From NCBI GenBank assembly GCA_032622095.1, contig CP136066.1, positions 95,687,319 to 95,751,318 of the forward strand: a stretch of DNA of 64,000 nt, written 5' to 3'. The notes under the pieces are model-generated. The model saw only the letters and a program-made list of their open reading frames with translations, made no database searches and was not told the DNA's origin. Each line of letters starts with the position of its first letter. The stretch's first letter is position 1. Below, in pieces: positions 36,406 to 47,820 of this stretch. Position numbers and translations under genes: made by a program. Source of the stretch: Siphonodentalium dalli (lineage: Eukaryota > Mollusca > Scaphopoda > Gadilida > Siphonodentaliidae).

Positions 36406-37954
36406 AATACTGATGTACTTTCTTTTATGGAAATTAGCTGACTGTTTTGTCTGTATGTGTGCACAAAAAGTCAAGAGTGTGGTTGGTAATAATTTGCTAT
36501 ATATTTTTTAATCTGCTACCAGTATAGTGTTGTTAAAAACATATTATACATTAATTGTTGTTTTCTTTGAATTTTGTGACATTTTCGATACTTTACTACC
36601 AATTTTAAAATTTGATAAACATATCCCTGGAGGCCATATTGGACTGGTTTGGTTAAACCTTAAGCCCACAGCATTGTACGCGTTGTAGAATAGATATAAT
36701 AGATATATAATTATATATTATATGATTAGTAAAAATCGTATTTTTGTTATGTTGTTACCCTTCCCTCCACATCCCTGACTCGTATAGTGCCAATTTTGGT
36801 TTCTGTAAACCGCACGATTAGATTCAACGTATCATGGGGATGGCTATATATAATTTTGGTGAAAATTACCAGCTAAAACGGTTCTATTTAAAGATTAGTG
36901 TCCCTCTCCTCCTCTACTACCCTTGACCCAACGGCATCAATTTGACGTCATTGAACCACATGATCGGATTCCTCGAATTGTTGAGAAGAATATATTTAAT
37001 TTTTTTTAATTTGGTGGAAAACGGCGCTTAAAAATATTTTGAGAAATTTTTAGTCCCCCACCACAATCGCTGACCCGAACGGCTCCACGTTTGGTATCTT
37101 TAAAACACACAATCAGAGTCTTCATATCATGGAAAATATTTTATATGAGTTTGGTGGAAATCGGCAACCTAAAAATGCCATTTGTTTTCGCTCTCCCTCT
37201 TTCTGTCCCAGACCGAGACAAGTAACTTTAGAAAAGACCAACCTGTACCATTATCGTCTTCGTATATAGCTACCCATGTTAGTGTGGTCAAATGTCAAAT
37301 TTGAATGCACATTTCCATGCGAATTTCCTGAGCAAAAGTTATAAAGTTGCACGTATTTCTGGGTGTGAGTTGATGCGAGTTTAAAACATTATATTTTTAT
37401 CTGGCGAGTCGGCTTGGAACTTGTTCCATTAGAATGTTGGTGCATTTATATTTGAATTTTATATTGATATTTCAAAATTATGTCGAGTGTTGTAATATTA
37501 GAGCAAAATCCTAAAACAATTGATAATTCACAGAGCGAACTGCCATGTTGTGACTGCTTTTGTTCTAGGGCAACCGTTTCATATATAAAGTTTTCTCCAG
37601 AGACTTGCATGGAAATTCTCATTCAAAATTGGTCACTTGACCTCGTCCTTAAGCATGATCACACCAGACACACTGCCCAACAGATTTGATGTATCCCAGT
37701 GCAAGTTCTTTCGGTGTTCTACATAGGACTCTCGGTGAAAGTTCTTTCGGAGTTATACATACATGTAGGGCTCGCTTTGCAAGTTGGCTTTTCGTCAAAA
37801 TGTAAACAATAATGGTTCCTTACGCTTGGCAATAACATTGTTATGCGATGAATATATCAACAACGATTTTACAATAATTCATTAGAGTTGCCATCGGGCG
37901 ATTCACAGTTTGTCTGGGGCCACGGTACATGTGTTTAACATTCATAGAGGTCAC
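36406..37954. other. no gene seen
   Basis: Three degenerate copies of a theme (cccctccacatccctgact...gattagattcaacgtatcatgg; cctctactacccttgaccc...; ccaccacaatcgctgaccc...) lie at about 36765, 36905 and 37055. They form an eroded tandem repeat of about 150 bp. A 69-codon plus-strand frame at 37480-37689 has no recognised motif. Confidence 0.45.
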
Positions 37955-38077
37955 ATATATGGGGAACAGTATCGTCATATTCTGGTGGGGTTGGTCCAAA
38001 GTTGTAGTACTTTGATTTGAATTAGTTGCCGATATATTCCGCTTCCACAAATATACTAAATACTCATTGACGGATAG
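37955..38077 (-). CDS. candidate iGluR exon (amino-terminal domain), weak
   Basis: Forty-one open codons (LSVNEYLVYLWKRN... to ...MTILFPIY) lie between a possible acceptor (taaggcag) and a weak donor (TAT|GTGACC). Both ends are in phase 0, as required between the exon at 38448-38648 and that at 33731-33901. The L-x-Y-L-W-k-r segment could be the W-containing helix of the ATD. Against it: there is no polypyrimidine tract, the donor is poor, and the expected Y-D-A-V helix is not clear. The open frame extends to about 38125 and 37841, so the true borders may differ. Confidence 0.28.
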
Positions 38078-38447
38078 CTGCCTTAATATGTCGTTTGTTG
38101 AACTTATTATGTGTAGATTTCCCACCGATCATTATGCATAGTTCTACTCTTGTTCTATCTGTTTTTTTGTCCGTCGTCGGCTGTTCTTACATGAACACAC
38201 ACCCAAATGAATAATAGAATGTTCCAATGTACACTGTTATACCAGGATGGGAGAATCCATTCAGTATAGAAACGGTTAATTCTACATCTTATTATCACTA
38301 ATGGCGTAAAGCTATACAGAATGTCTATACTGAGACCAATTGACCTACTCATATGAGTTGGGCCGCCAATCGGTTGGGCAGTGTCCCATTCTGTAGCATC
38401 GTATATAGTGCTGTATCGACCAGCCATGTGTCACTCTACGGTCTTAC

Positions 38448-38648
38448 CAGTCCAAACGTTGGCTCTACATGGGCCATTGATCCACAATGGGTGTTGTTCG
38501 AGCTTCCGTTCGTTGGTAAACCCCAGCAAGATACAATGACGTTCGAAATATCCGACGCCGACATGCCACCCATGGTTCGTAGACTCGAGATATCGCCATC
38601 CAGGTATACCCAGAAGTATTTTCTTGTCATCCAGTTGTTGATTATACT
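38448..38648 (-). CDS. iGluR exon D (amino-terminal domain)
   Basis: The exon has phase 0 at both ends, 67 codons, an acceptor (ggtttgttccag) and a strong donor (CTG|GTAAGA). It begins SIINNWMTRKYFWVYLDGDI and ends ...HVEPTFGL. The W-m-t-r-k-y-f-W-v-Y-l-d-g-D segment corresponds to the ATD strand-turn in which a helix leads into a hydrophobic strand ending in an acidic turn. Two sequons (NGS and NTT/NNT type) suggest an extracellular domain. It joins exon C in frame (…IFNS-SIINN…). The next exon should start in phase 0 and encode the ATD helix that usually holds Y-D-A-V; only a weak candidate was found (37955-38077). Confidence 0.75.
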
Positions 38649-38984
38649 CTGGAACAAACCATGAGAATAATTTCATATGTTTACACTCTTGTTGACTTCA
38701 CCCGATCCGCATAGCGTTATAAGATATAAATACGTAATAACTGTCTTTTTTACACCATCGGTAGATACTTAATTGGCTATCGTATACACTCATCGAGCCA
38801 AAAGTTACGTTATACAGAACATAATAACGACTGACGGACACAACATGACGATTATATTAACGAAATCAATAACATAATAAAATAACCCCAATAAAGCCTT
38901 CGATTTTGGGTACAAGTGAAAAATAATACACGTCTATAAAACCGTCATCATAAAGAAAACATTGCAATACACATTGAACTAGCA

Positions 38985-39712
38985 GGTGACCCGACTTCGT
39001 CCAAAACACTCCCCCCGACAAAAGTAACCGTAGGTATCAAATTTCGTCGAAATCCGTTAATGTTTGAATTTAATTTGAGTTAATTCTGCCTTTTTAATCA
39101 AGAGAAATGATGGTACCCGTCCCGTGATGGTACCCGTCCATAAAAGAGGTACGTTTGTGAAATTGTGGGTACCCGTTTCAAGGTGAAGATCACCTCGGGC
39201 GGAAAAACTTAGCCTACCCGATGACAATCTCCCCCGTTCCTTGGAACCCCTAAGTACGAAGACAGACATAAGACATATCATTTGTGGGTCCCCGTTTCAA
39301 GGTGAAGATCACCTCGGGCGAAAAAACTGACCCGATGAAAATCTCCCCCGTTCCCAGGAAGCCCTAAGTACGTAAGAATCACACAACACGCTCATGTCTG
39401 TATACAGTCACGCTCACGTGTGGACCCAGACGTAAGAATCACATTAGACGCATACGCTCTTTATCAACGACACTGCGGATACGAACGCTCTTTAACTATC
39501 AACGCGATTAACCCCACCGTACCAATGCCGGTCATTTGTGTGACTAGAATTGGAGAATGGGTGCTCTGAGCTTATCCAAAACGGCGGTAAACACTGCCCG
39601 TGTTTTTTAACCTTAGATTGGAAGTTTGAGCTCAATCGGTCCAGCCGTTTTCCCGGCCATAGCTAACAGACAAACAACAAACAGACAGACAGAAGTCCCA
39701 AAATATATAGTA
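38985..39712. repeat. dispersed repeat with an internal 120-bp duplication, ending in (ACAG)n-like tail
   Basis: Begins agcaggtgacccgacttcgtc and ends acagacagacagaagtccc, wording seen in short dispersed repeats of many invertebrates. Inside, GTGGGTACCCGTTTCAAGGT at about 39165 and its near copy at about 39285 start two 120-bp units that share gaagatcacctcgggcg and aatctcccccgttcc. Confidence 0.6.
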
Positions 39713-40361
39713 TATTTCTGGTTATGATCAATAATTCGTGGATTATTGGATATCGCATCTCGAGACAATTGTTATGTAAACACTACTGTGACAGTTTTAC
39801 TCACTAACAGTTTATCAAAGTTAGACCAATTATTGAAAGAGTATACATATTAGCAAACGGATTTGAATTTCAATTGTCATCGGTGAATTGTGTTGATATA
39901 ATGACTGTCAATGTGACAGAAACCTTTAAATAATAATGGTTTCAATATGCAACATTCCGATTTTTGAATTTTATCAATAATTATCACATAAGAAAAATTT
40001 CTATCTTGTGTTTTAAATTCTTCTTGGTGAAGAAGATTTTACAGACTATTATTATTTTTGTACACATACCCACTGCGAATATATTGCGTCGAACTATTAA
40101 TGATATCCATAATAAATCATTATATTTCTTCAAACAATAAAAGAGAACCCGAACTTAATATGTGAATAAATCAAAATCGCATTAAGGGTATTCAAAATAA
40201 TTTTACGAGATAACTTATCTGGTGATATATAAATATGTCACGGACTATGTCGTGGGTTACCAGTAGTGTATCTCTTCCCTGAACGTTCTCTACATAGTTG
40301 GGATATAAACTATTATGTTTTGAGGGAGAACAACAACACGTGCTTCTGCCACTGTGAAATA

Positions 40362-40533
40362 CAGGTTATCGCTGCAGTGAATAGATCTGGGCGAAGAATC
40401 ACGTCGAGTTGAAGAGGTCAGATCGCTGGATAAAACGAGCCACCGCAGGCGTCGAGTTTGATCCAGCGATCTAACCTCTTCAACTCGACGTGATGCGCAG
40501 CCCATGCAGAGAAATTCACTGCAGCGATAACAG
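40362..40533. repeat. 172-bp near-perfect hairpin (foldback, MITE-like)
   Basis: The arm 40362-40432 (caggttatcgctgcagtgaat ... gatcgctggat) is the reverse complement of 40461-40533, with only a few mismatches or indels and a loop of about 28 bases. The inner 35 bp, through cacgtcgagttgaagaggt, match almost fully. Its transcript would make a long stem, so a MITE or a small-RNA precursor are both possible. Confidence 0.8.
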
Positions 40534-41000
40534 GTTTATTATACATGTATGACGTGCTTTTTAGTTAAAAAGCAGAATGAATTATGAAATGAAACCACAA
40601 ATAGGCCACTAGTAACAAGAATAAAGGAACCATGTTTGTACTGTAAATCGTTCGGCTTTTTACGGACATGTGCAGTATGCGAGATAGAGAAGGTGGTATG
40701 ACATCGGATGAAACTATTGTTTTTGGTAATAGCAGTTGAAATATGCCTCGAAAATGAGTACTAAAGACATATTGTTTTTGTTCTTTAAGTATTCACAATC
40801 TTATAAGAATTTATTGGGATATCCATTAGATAAGTACTTGGTACAACTTAGCAGAATCTTCTCTATATCTCGATGTTTAAACATATGTTATCGCCACATA
40901 CTTGTCATTCCCGGCATGGGTACACAGTTAGCTATGATTATCGAACCTCTATATAGTTTACATTAAATAAAATAAAATAACACAAAACAAAGATCCCTAC

Positions 41001-41182
41001 CGAGTTGAAAATCAATCTTTGGTTGGTCGTGTTAGTATCAACAAAAATATTATGTGATTTTTCGAGCGCTCTTTGAATGGATGAGTAGTTTTCAGACGAA
41101 CTTCCTAGTTCGAGTTTAATGGCGAAAACGCTGATATAGTGTCTCGATGCCGTCTTTAGTAAGGTTTCCAAGTACTGTGAAC
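41001..41182 (-). CDS. iGluR exon C (amino-terminal domain, lobe 2)
   Basis: After the acceptor attgtttcag, two bases (GT) complete the glycine codon opened by exon B, giving ...YDDTIG-SQYLETLLKTA. Sixty codons follow, ending at ...NQRLIFNS before the donor GTAGGG, in phase 0. The content matches the ATD stretch after the conserved Y-D: a helix (YLETLLKTASRHYISV), a strand, and a long helix (YSSIQRALEKSHNIFVDTN). This is the segment that normally reads out of the first lobe-2 strand. An NTT sequon is present. A rival open frame at 41330-41599 was rejected because its reading stops early when spliced in phase. Confidence 0.8.
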
Positions 41183-42239
41183 CTGAAACAATAAAATGTC
41201 AAAAGGCTTATGCAAACAATAACGGTGATTCCAAGCAAATCAATGTATAGCCATCAAACAAATCACATCAAACAAATCCCATTTCACTCATAGCTCTCAT
41301 CCCTACATCACACGTCAGGTTTGGGAAGACTAATGGGAACATTGAAAATCCATAGCAGTTATAGAAACATTACAACGATAACAACACTCCTGGTCACTCT
41401 TCATCGAATTAATTGCTGGAGTAGTTGGGGTGATGACTAAATCAAGTGAATGTAAAAAGGTGGGTGCTCTTAAAACTGATTCAATTGTATTCCAGTAACA
41501 GTCAGGAGAGAAACAACTACGAATGTTCAATTTGCAACGAATATACTGTCGTCTCTCGGTGTAGTGAATGATCTTGCATTCCATACACGAAACATCCACA
41601 GAACTCTAGTAAAACAATCAATCTCGAATATAGAGCGACTGTCAAATAACAGCAATTGTCGAGAGTAAAGTATAACCACGAATAATGCTAATCCGATTCC
41701 GGAAATGTGTGGCGTAATTTCCCCAGAATCAAGTTAGCATTCTCATTCCCGTGCATTTTCAGTCGTTCCCTATTTTGTCAATTGCGACCAAACACTGATT
41801 GGGCTAACATGTTTATCCCATTGCCACGAGGCTTTACTGCATGGTTTCATTTTCCTCCAACTCCCGACATTTTTCTGACTGAGTGGAATTTTTAATCAAC
41901 AAAGGGTTCGAGGAAGGAGAACACATAAGTGAAATTAATGAATTTATATCGTGAAAGATCAACGTGCACAGCCTGCTATAATTAATACAAATAATAATAA
42001 TTTTGACAAAGAAGATTGAAATTTCGCGGAAATATGGCATTTCAAAGTGCCAATCAGTTAGTAGCAAAGAGAACCGCGGTGGCTTGTGAATATAATATAA
42101 ATAAATGGTCGCAGGCCCAACGTCCCCCGAAACGAGGTGGCTTTTTGAGACGACAGCAAAGGTGAACAACACGACCAAATATAAAGAGATTCATTTGAAG
42201 ATTGCTCAAGTTTTCCAATAGACAATGCAAATATTATTA

Positions 42240-42960
42240 TTTCTAAGTATAAAATCAGCGGACCGTGACCAGATTCTAACTTGGCCTGTGTACTCTCAAC
42301 TGTCAACCATATAACAAATATCAAGAAATTCTGTTGAATGATGCTTAAATTACCATCGGACAGTACGAGAACAACATTTTTTAATTCAGAAAAGGGCATA
42401 GCTCAGCCAAAAATCATCGGACTGTGACAAAATTCGAACTTGGCCTGCGTCTTCTCAAATGTCAACCAGTTACCTAATTTGAAGAAATTCTGTCGAATAT
42501 TTGACTTTTTGGGACGTTGGCTTTTTAAGAACCAAAATTTGGCTAAATTTGACTGCAACTAGACGATGTCCTGTGTGTTTTCAATGGTGCGCCACACAAT
42601 GTATCAAGAGATTCTTTTGAAGATTGCTTAATTTATCTTTAAGACATCACAAATGTTATAGAACTGCATTTTCTCAAATGTGTACCACATACCAAATATC
42701 AAGAAATTCTGTTTAATATTGCTCAAATGGACAACACTTAAACAGCGATGTATAAGTCGAAAAAGTGGCAAAATTCCCTCATAATAATCGAACCGTGATC
42801 AAATGCTAAGTACCAAATATCAAGAAATGATGTTGAATATATTGCTCAAGTTACCATGCGGACAACATCGGATGCATGGACCGACCGACCCATGGACGGA
42901 CCCACGGATGGACCCACGAACACACGGACGGACATGCTGATTATTATAGTCCTATCTCCG
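42240..42960. repeat. degenerate tandem repeat (…tatcaagaaattctgttgaat… units) ending in cggacggac string
   Basis: Variants of the words gtgaccaaatt-cgaacttggcc, ttctcaa-tgtcaacca and caagaaattctgttgaat recur near 42270-42340, 42420-42500, 42600 and 42680-42720, with a last relic at 42810-42850. The block ends ccgacccatggacggaccca...cacacggacggacatg, the same kind of tail as the 13-14 kb array. Confidence 0.7.
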
Positions 42961-43204
42961 AAATTGTTCGCGGGGACAATTAGCATAGTTATTGTTACAT
43001 TTGATGAACAAATAGAATCCATTCCGACCCGCATTTTGAAACTGGACGGCAATTTTACCCTCCCAAAATGATTGGCCGATGTGTCTGTGAATGAGGCTGG
43101 TGTTATACCGATGTGTTTCCAAATTTCCATCCAACTTCAATCATGACGTTTTCTGGAGTAATTTCTCCCATCTCCGGAATAGGGCAGAGAATGAACAATG
43201 ACTG

Positions 43205-43450
43205 CTCGAATATATCTTTGTTCCGTTATTGCATAGTTCATTAAATATATCTTTGTTCCGTTATTGCATAGTTCGTTAAAGATGCATAATCCGATTAAGT
43301 ACCCTCACTTACTATTTATTTGGATTCGGGGGTTAAAAATATTTGATTCGAGTCGAGGAACCCACCTATCAAAACTTAGAGTTATTAGATATCGATTTTT
43401 GAAATCCATTATTTTTCACCATCGTGAATTATTAGTGGCCCATTAGACAG
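43205..43450. repeat. 55-bp direct duplication followed by a dispersed repeat
   Basis: The string aatatatctttgttccgttattgcatagttc occurs twice, about 55 bp apart (about 43208 and 43246 onward). The following gattcgagtcgaggaaccca ... ttatttttcaccat block reappears at about 48330-48415, so it belongs to a dispersed family. Confidence 0.7.
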
Positions 43451-43759
43451 TTTAAGAGCCAACGGTCTCGGACCAAATTGCGGATGAAGATGGATAAAGA
43501 GGCTTTCTGTCGATAATAAGGCCAAATTTCGTCGAACCACATGTTGATAAATACCACGTTTCGGGCAATTTTATACTGTAGTTGACAGTCGTTAGCAATA
43601 TATTTGGGCAATTAATCGATTCTGATAACTGAAGCGGCCTTTCTAAAAATATTGTTGTTGTTGGAATCTGATTATATGTGGACCATCGAATCGGATTATG
43701 TACCTTTAACTTCTATGATGACAAATGCGGTTTTTGCAAACGCCAGTTTAACAACCTAC

Positions 43760-44017
43760 CTATGGTATCGTCGTATACGTATGAGATAGTCCTCCATTTG
43801 TTGAATATTGCGATTGCACAAAGTAAGCGTATTCTGTCAGTGTAGGCAGGAATCGGTCTGAAAGTAGACTCTCCCAGCGACCTCATGGAACATCGACCAC
43901 TCGTAATCAGGATCAAAGGAACCACCATAGTGTTCGAGTGATAATTGACAGTCCCTGCTGTCTCACAGGTGACGATTGCAATCATCACATGACATCCGCC
44001 ATTAGTCAACCTACACA
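43760..44017 (-). CDS. iGluR exon B (amino-terminal domain core)
   Basis: The acceptor is gctgttttcag and the donor is G|GTAGGT; there are 85 whole codons plus split codons at both ends. The translation contains CRLTNGGCHVMIAIVT, then TMVVPLILITS, RPIPAYTDRIRLLCAIAIF, and NKWRTISYVYDDT. This follows the ATD pattern of the bilobed periplasmic-binding fold: a C-x-L turn, an I/V-rich strand, vP-I, an R-P...D segment, and W-k-x-f-x-y-v-Y-D. Many bases differ from vertebrate receptors, and the usual GP after the first strand is absent, so this is a diverged family member. It ends with one base that is completed by the exon at 41001-41182. Confidence 0.85.
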
Positions 44018-44404
44018 CTGAAAACAGCACCATCACGATACACGGATTAATTAAGAGATTTAAATTAAAAATAATACATTCAACCCCATTATATTCAAGG
44101 CCTTTCTCTGCAATCTTGACCCTCAATTAAAATACAGTCAAATCCCAAAATCGTGGGCTATTCGATTAAATGGAGACTGCGCCAATTCAATAAGGTCCCG
44201 GTAATAACAGCGATCTATTATCGATAATAAATTTATATATAGAATAATTGATGTGAGTCGAAGTTCTTGTTAACAGGTTATCTTAATATCAAATTTAATA
44301 ATTTAATATAAATTTACTTTATGGCTCCAGCCATAAACTAAGTTTTGACACTTAATAAGTTACAACACTTAATCAAACTAATGGACGGATATTGGACTGT
44401 GCAA

Positions 44405-44455
44405 CGCATGGCACACATCATCATGGCACACATCATCATGGCACACATCAAGTAG
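44405..44455. repeat. 15-bp tandem repeat CATGGCACACATCAT, three copies
   Basis: Three head-to-tail copies of catggcacacatcat, the last truncated. Confidence 0.9.
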
Positions 44456-44482
44456 ACAATGCAAATATTGTATTACAGGGAT

Positions 44483-44705
44483 GTTCAATGAGAATCGCTG
44501 GAATATAAACATGAGTGCACAGGTTCCATTAAATCTGCTTCCATTGTGCATGCTTCCGATTCCAAATTGGAATCCGCGACCATAGGATTAATATTTACAT
44601 TAACATTCCTGTCGTTTAGTGTAGGTTAAGGGGCGGGGCCCAGGTGGTCGATCGCTAAGATGCATGACACATTAGGCCAACAGACGTCGCTAGTCCCAAT
44701 AAGCT
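44483..44705 (-). repeat. partial duplication of the iGluR exon A 5' region
   Basis: Closely matches 47351-47590, the start of iGluR exon A and the intron before it. Shared blocks are atataaacatga, ggttccatta, catgcttc-gattccaaattgg, cctgtcgtttagtgtagg, and cacattaggccaaca. The copied acceptor is intact, but the exon part diverges after about 20 bases, so it is probably a non-functional duplicate or a dispersed repeat that overlaps the exon edge. Confidence 0.6.
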
Positions 44706-45239
44706 GGAATTTGTGACTATGAAAATTAAAAAAAATATGTTGATATGGGGCGTGAACTCAAACAACTCACTGCCCATATAACATTAATGGGTATCTGGGA
44801 CTACTATACGTCTAATATAACATTTATTTGATACATTTGCCTTGAATATGTACACAAATATCTCGATGACGAGAGTTCTATGTTTGCACTCCGGCTTATC
44901 TGTCAGCTGTAACATTACTTCATACTCAGCGGACAGTCAAATAATTGGAATCTGGTTAGCTTATTCTACAAAGCAGGCTATAGAAACCAATAACAACATA
45001 TGTGCGTAGAGTACCCCCTCAATGCAGCCCACGGGAATCCAAGTACGTTCAGGACAGTTAATGGCCATTTGTCGAATTAAATGCTATTTAAAAGTTTCAA
45101 GGTACTATTATATCCATTGACAGTTCATGTGGTCGTTCTTTTGTTTGTTATAGGTTTTGTTGGTTGAATTCGGGTCGTAATCCCCAAATCTTTATCGCGA
45201 GATATACTCCACACACTTAAAACAATAGGTAATCCAGAG

Positions 45240-45560
45240 TTCCTACGTAGGTATTGAACTTGTCCCATGGGAGGTACCAAATTGTTGGTACTCTGGTGTA
45301 CCAAATTGTTGCAGAGTACCAAATAACGTTGGTACTCTAGAGTACCAAATATTGTTGGTACTCTAGAGTACCTGTCCAGGTATTCTGGAGTACCAAATAT
45401 CAAGACAGGTACTCTGGAGTACCTGATTGGGTACTATGTAGTACCAAATATTAGGTACTATGCATTATACCTAGATATTTGGTACACCATAGTACCAAAT
45501 ATATAGGTAATATGTGGAGAACCTACCCAGGTACCAAGCACTCGAAATTCCGAAAAATGT
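45240..45560. repeat. cluster of GGTACTCTAGAGTACC-type palindromes
   Basis: Perfect 16-bp palindromes stand at 45331-45346 and 45357-45372. Around them are many half-sites and variants (ggtactctggagtacc, ggtactatgtagtacc, accatagtaccaaat) at roughly 20-45 bp spacing. A stray copy is near 47070. No coding potential is evident. Confidence 0.85.
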
Positions 45561-45889
45561 ACGACGGCAAATTTAACAATGTGGCATGTTAGATTCCAAA
45601 TGATGCCACGGCGTTTAAACATCGAATCAAGTAAAAACCCCGATATAATGTTATCAGGTACATGGGCTCCCTTGCATAGTGCAAAATGAAAAGATCCAAA
45701 TTATATTATTTGTATTAGTATAAAACCTTGATCGTGTTTTTGTACTTAATTCAAGGTTTAATACCTCGATTTCAGGATTTCCATCACCTGTTCCCTGCAA
45801 GTGGAGTAAAATTTGTCTGAATGTCTCAAATTGGCCAAATTTCTTAATTCGTGTGTAATAATATTAAAGTAAACATTATAAATCACACA

Positions 45890-46260
45890 TTTTACACAGG
45901 TATGGGTGAAACACCAATGGATCTATAATAGCCCGATAAATAAAAAACTACTTTGCGATAAATCGCAAACCTTTGCGAATCACAAGCTACCTTGCGATAA
46001 ATATATGTGATTTGTGCAAAGGTTTTCGATTTATCACAAAGGTTTGCGATTAATTGCAATGGTTTGTGATTTATCGCAGATATATTTTGATGCGTTGGCA
46101 CTAACGGGCTAACCATATGAACATAAATTAGACATCTTCAGGTCTAGGTGAACCACCAATCGATCTATAATAGCACGGTCGGGCTCAAATAGACTGATCG
46201 GTCTTTCAGAGCCAGCATGCATGTGGGATAAGGGGAGCAAACCTTTGCGATTAATCTCAA
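45890..46260. repeat. tandem GCGATTTATCGCAAAGGTTT-type words inside a duplicated segment
   Basis: Variants of cgataaatcgcaaacctttg and their reverse complements (ggtttgcgattaattgcaa) recur at 45950-46085. The flank aggt-tgggtgaaacaccaatggatctataatagc (45898) recurs at 46143-46175. Confidence 0.6.
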
Positions 46261-47227
46261 ACATCTTTCTGATAACTCTCAGTTATTGTCACTCGCTCCA
46301 TATGGGCCTAATATAAAGCTACATAAACTGGGCTCAGAAAACAAGAAAACGCGTCGTTTTGAATGTAGTATACAAAATTTTTTCCTTTGGGAGGTCCCGC
46401 GGACCCCACCTAGTTACCCCCTCTCGTGATTTCATCCACTCGCCGCTTCGCCGCTCGGATGATGCTATGCATCATATATACAGTAATACATAGGGCCCAC
46501 CCTTTTCAAATTTTCTGGATCCAACACTTCTCTCAGCCTGTTGCTGGTTGAAGTTGGTCAGTCTCAGATCACTGCAAATTGCCGCTCTCTTGCAGAGGAA
46601 AATATCAATGATTAGCCATAATTAATTTTCGGAGAATATAACATCTTGTCCCGTTCACATACAGACATAATCTAGACAGTGCTAACAATATTCCAGGTTT
46701 ATAAGAAGCAAGTTAGGTACAATTTCACACAAAAAGTATGTTGATTAAAGTCCGAGAACGTACACTTCCGTATTCTTAAATACCTCCAGTCAAAGTACCT
46801 AATTGGGCACACGCTATAGCGTGTAAGCCGAGGGCGAGGACGGATCCAACATACAATGTGTAAGCCTGCTATTATTTTGTGTTCTCCGTTTTTATATATT
46901 GTAAAAAACGCAATCGCCTCAAGTGGCCGGACGCCGCAATGTTTTTGTGGTCACGTGGGTCCCCATTTGATTCTGAGTTGCTGAGATTCTGAGATGCTCA
47001 TGGTATTATGTCCATATTTAAAACATAATGAGTCTCAATACCCAACGCTTTGGAATTGAGACACGTATTGGTACTCTGAAGTACCTACACGGATTGTTAT
47101 ATTTAAGAGTGCAGAGATTGACATCAGCTATATACACAGGACGAGATTGCAAATTCAATTATAGTGGTTGATGAGAATATGACGAAGTATAGCAAGGGTA
47201 TTGTTGGATGTAAATATCTTCACATAC
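46261..47227. other. intron sequence, no gene seen
   Basis: Lies between iGluR exons A and B. It contains GC-richer repeat-like stretches (gaggtcccgcggaccccacc at 46389; acacgctatagcgtgtaagc at about 46810), but no coding region was recognised. Confidence 0.4.
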
Positions 47228-47368
47228 TTGCGTCTCTAGCAGATAAAACATCTGTTTCTTCTTCTAAGAATGACAACGTTCTGTCATATCTTGTATTTGT
47301 ACTTCGTCGGACATTTTCCAAATACCCTCGTATACCAGTGACATTCAAACAACGCTCGATGAGGATCC
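47228..47368 (-). CDS. iGluR exon A (amino-terminal domain, near N-terminus)
   Basis: The exon is bounded by an acceptor (tttatatttcag) and a donor (GTATGTGAAG). It starts with two bases that finish a codon and ends with one base of the next, giving 46 complete residues from ILIERCLNVTG to EEETDVLSARDA. Its one-base overhang matches the two-base start of the exon at 43760-44017, and the junction reads ...SARDA-MCRLTNGGCHV. This fits the helix-then-C-x-L element that precedes the first conserved ATD core strand in iGluRs. It carries an NVT glycosylation site. Similarity alone is weak; the phase match and position support it. An earlier exon ending in phase 1 must exist but was not found. Confidence 0.6.
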
Positions 47369-47820
47369 CTGAAATATAAACATGATTGCATTGGTTCCAT
47401 TACATCTGCTATCGTTGTGCATGCTTCTGATTCCAAATTGGAACCTACATCCATAGCATTAATATTTATATTTACAAGCACTCCTGTCGTTTAGTGTAGG
47501 TTAAGGGGCCCAGTTGATCGATCACTAAGCTGCATGTCACATTAGGCCAACATCAGCCGTGCAGACGTCGCTAATTTCAATATAAACGGGGAATTGTGAC
47601 TAGAAAACAGATTTACTTTTCCATTATAAATTATAATCCCACAGTGAAAAGACATGCAGCGTGTTAAAACCCTTGTTTTGTAAACATTTATGTAACAGAA
47701 CAGCGAAATGTATCAACGAACACCATTGATTTGTTAAGATATCCTCTGCCACAGTTGCTATCTCATATCGTCAAACACTTGAAAGTGTACAACAACTATA
47801 AATAAGACTTGAAGTCATTG

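Larger units (their letters stand above)
3551..47368 (-). other. ionotropic glutamate receptor gene (delta/kainate-like), partial, multi-exon locus
   Basis: Ten exons on the minus strand, listed separately, join with consistent splice phases into about 600 residues of an iGluR. The order is amino-terminal domain (ATD), S1 half of the ligand-binding domain, M1, pore loop, M3 and the start of S2. The protein would be a tetrameric glutamate- or amino-acid-gated cation channel at the plasma membrane. The LNP motif after M1 and the QGGE motif after the pore helix recall delta-type receptors; this subfamily call is an inference. Introns run from about 0.9 kb to nearly 11 kb and are full of transposable elements. 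Not located: the signal peptide and first ATD strand, about 40-60 ATD residues between 38448 and 33901, and the second half of S2 with M4 and the tail. No inactivating change is seen in the located exons, so the gene is probably functional. Confidence 0.9.

Noticed and set aside
38155-38427. IYDATEWDT... as the Y-D-A-V helix exon of the ATD
   Set aside because: No acceptor/donor pair gives phase 0 at both ends, and the downstream part overlaps a dispersed repeat (gggagaatccattcagtatag).
41330-41599. 90-codon minus-strand frame as an iGluR exon
   Set aside because: With the available acceptor (ttttactag), the phase required after exon B leads to a stop. The exon at 41001-41182 fits both phase and family pattern.
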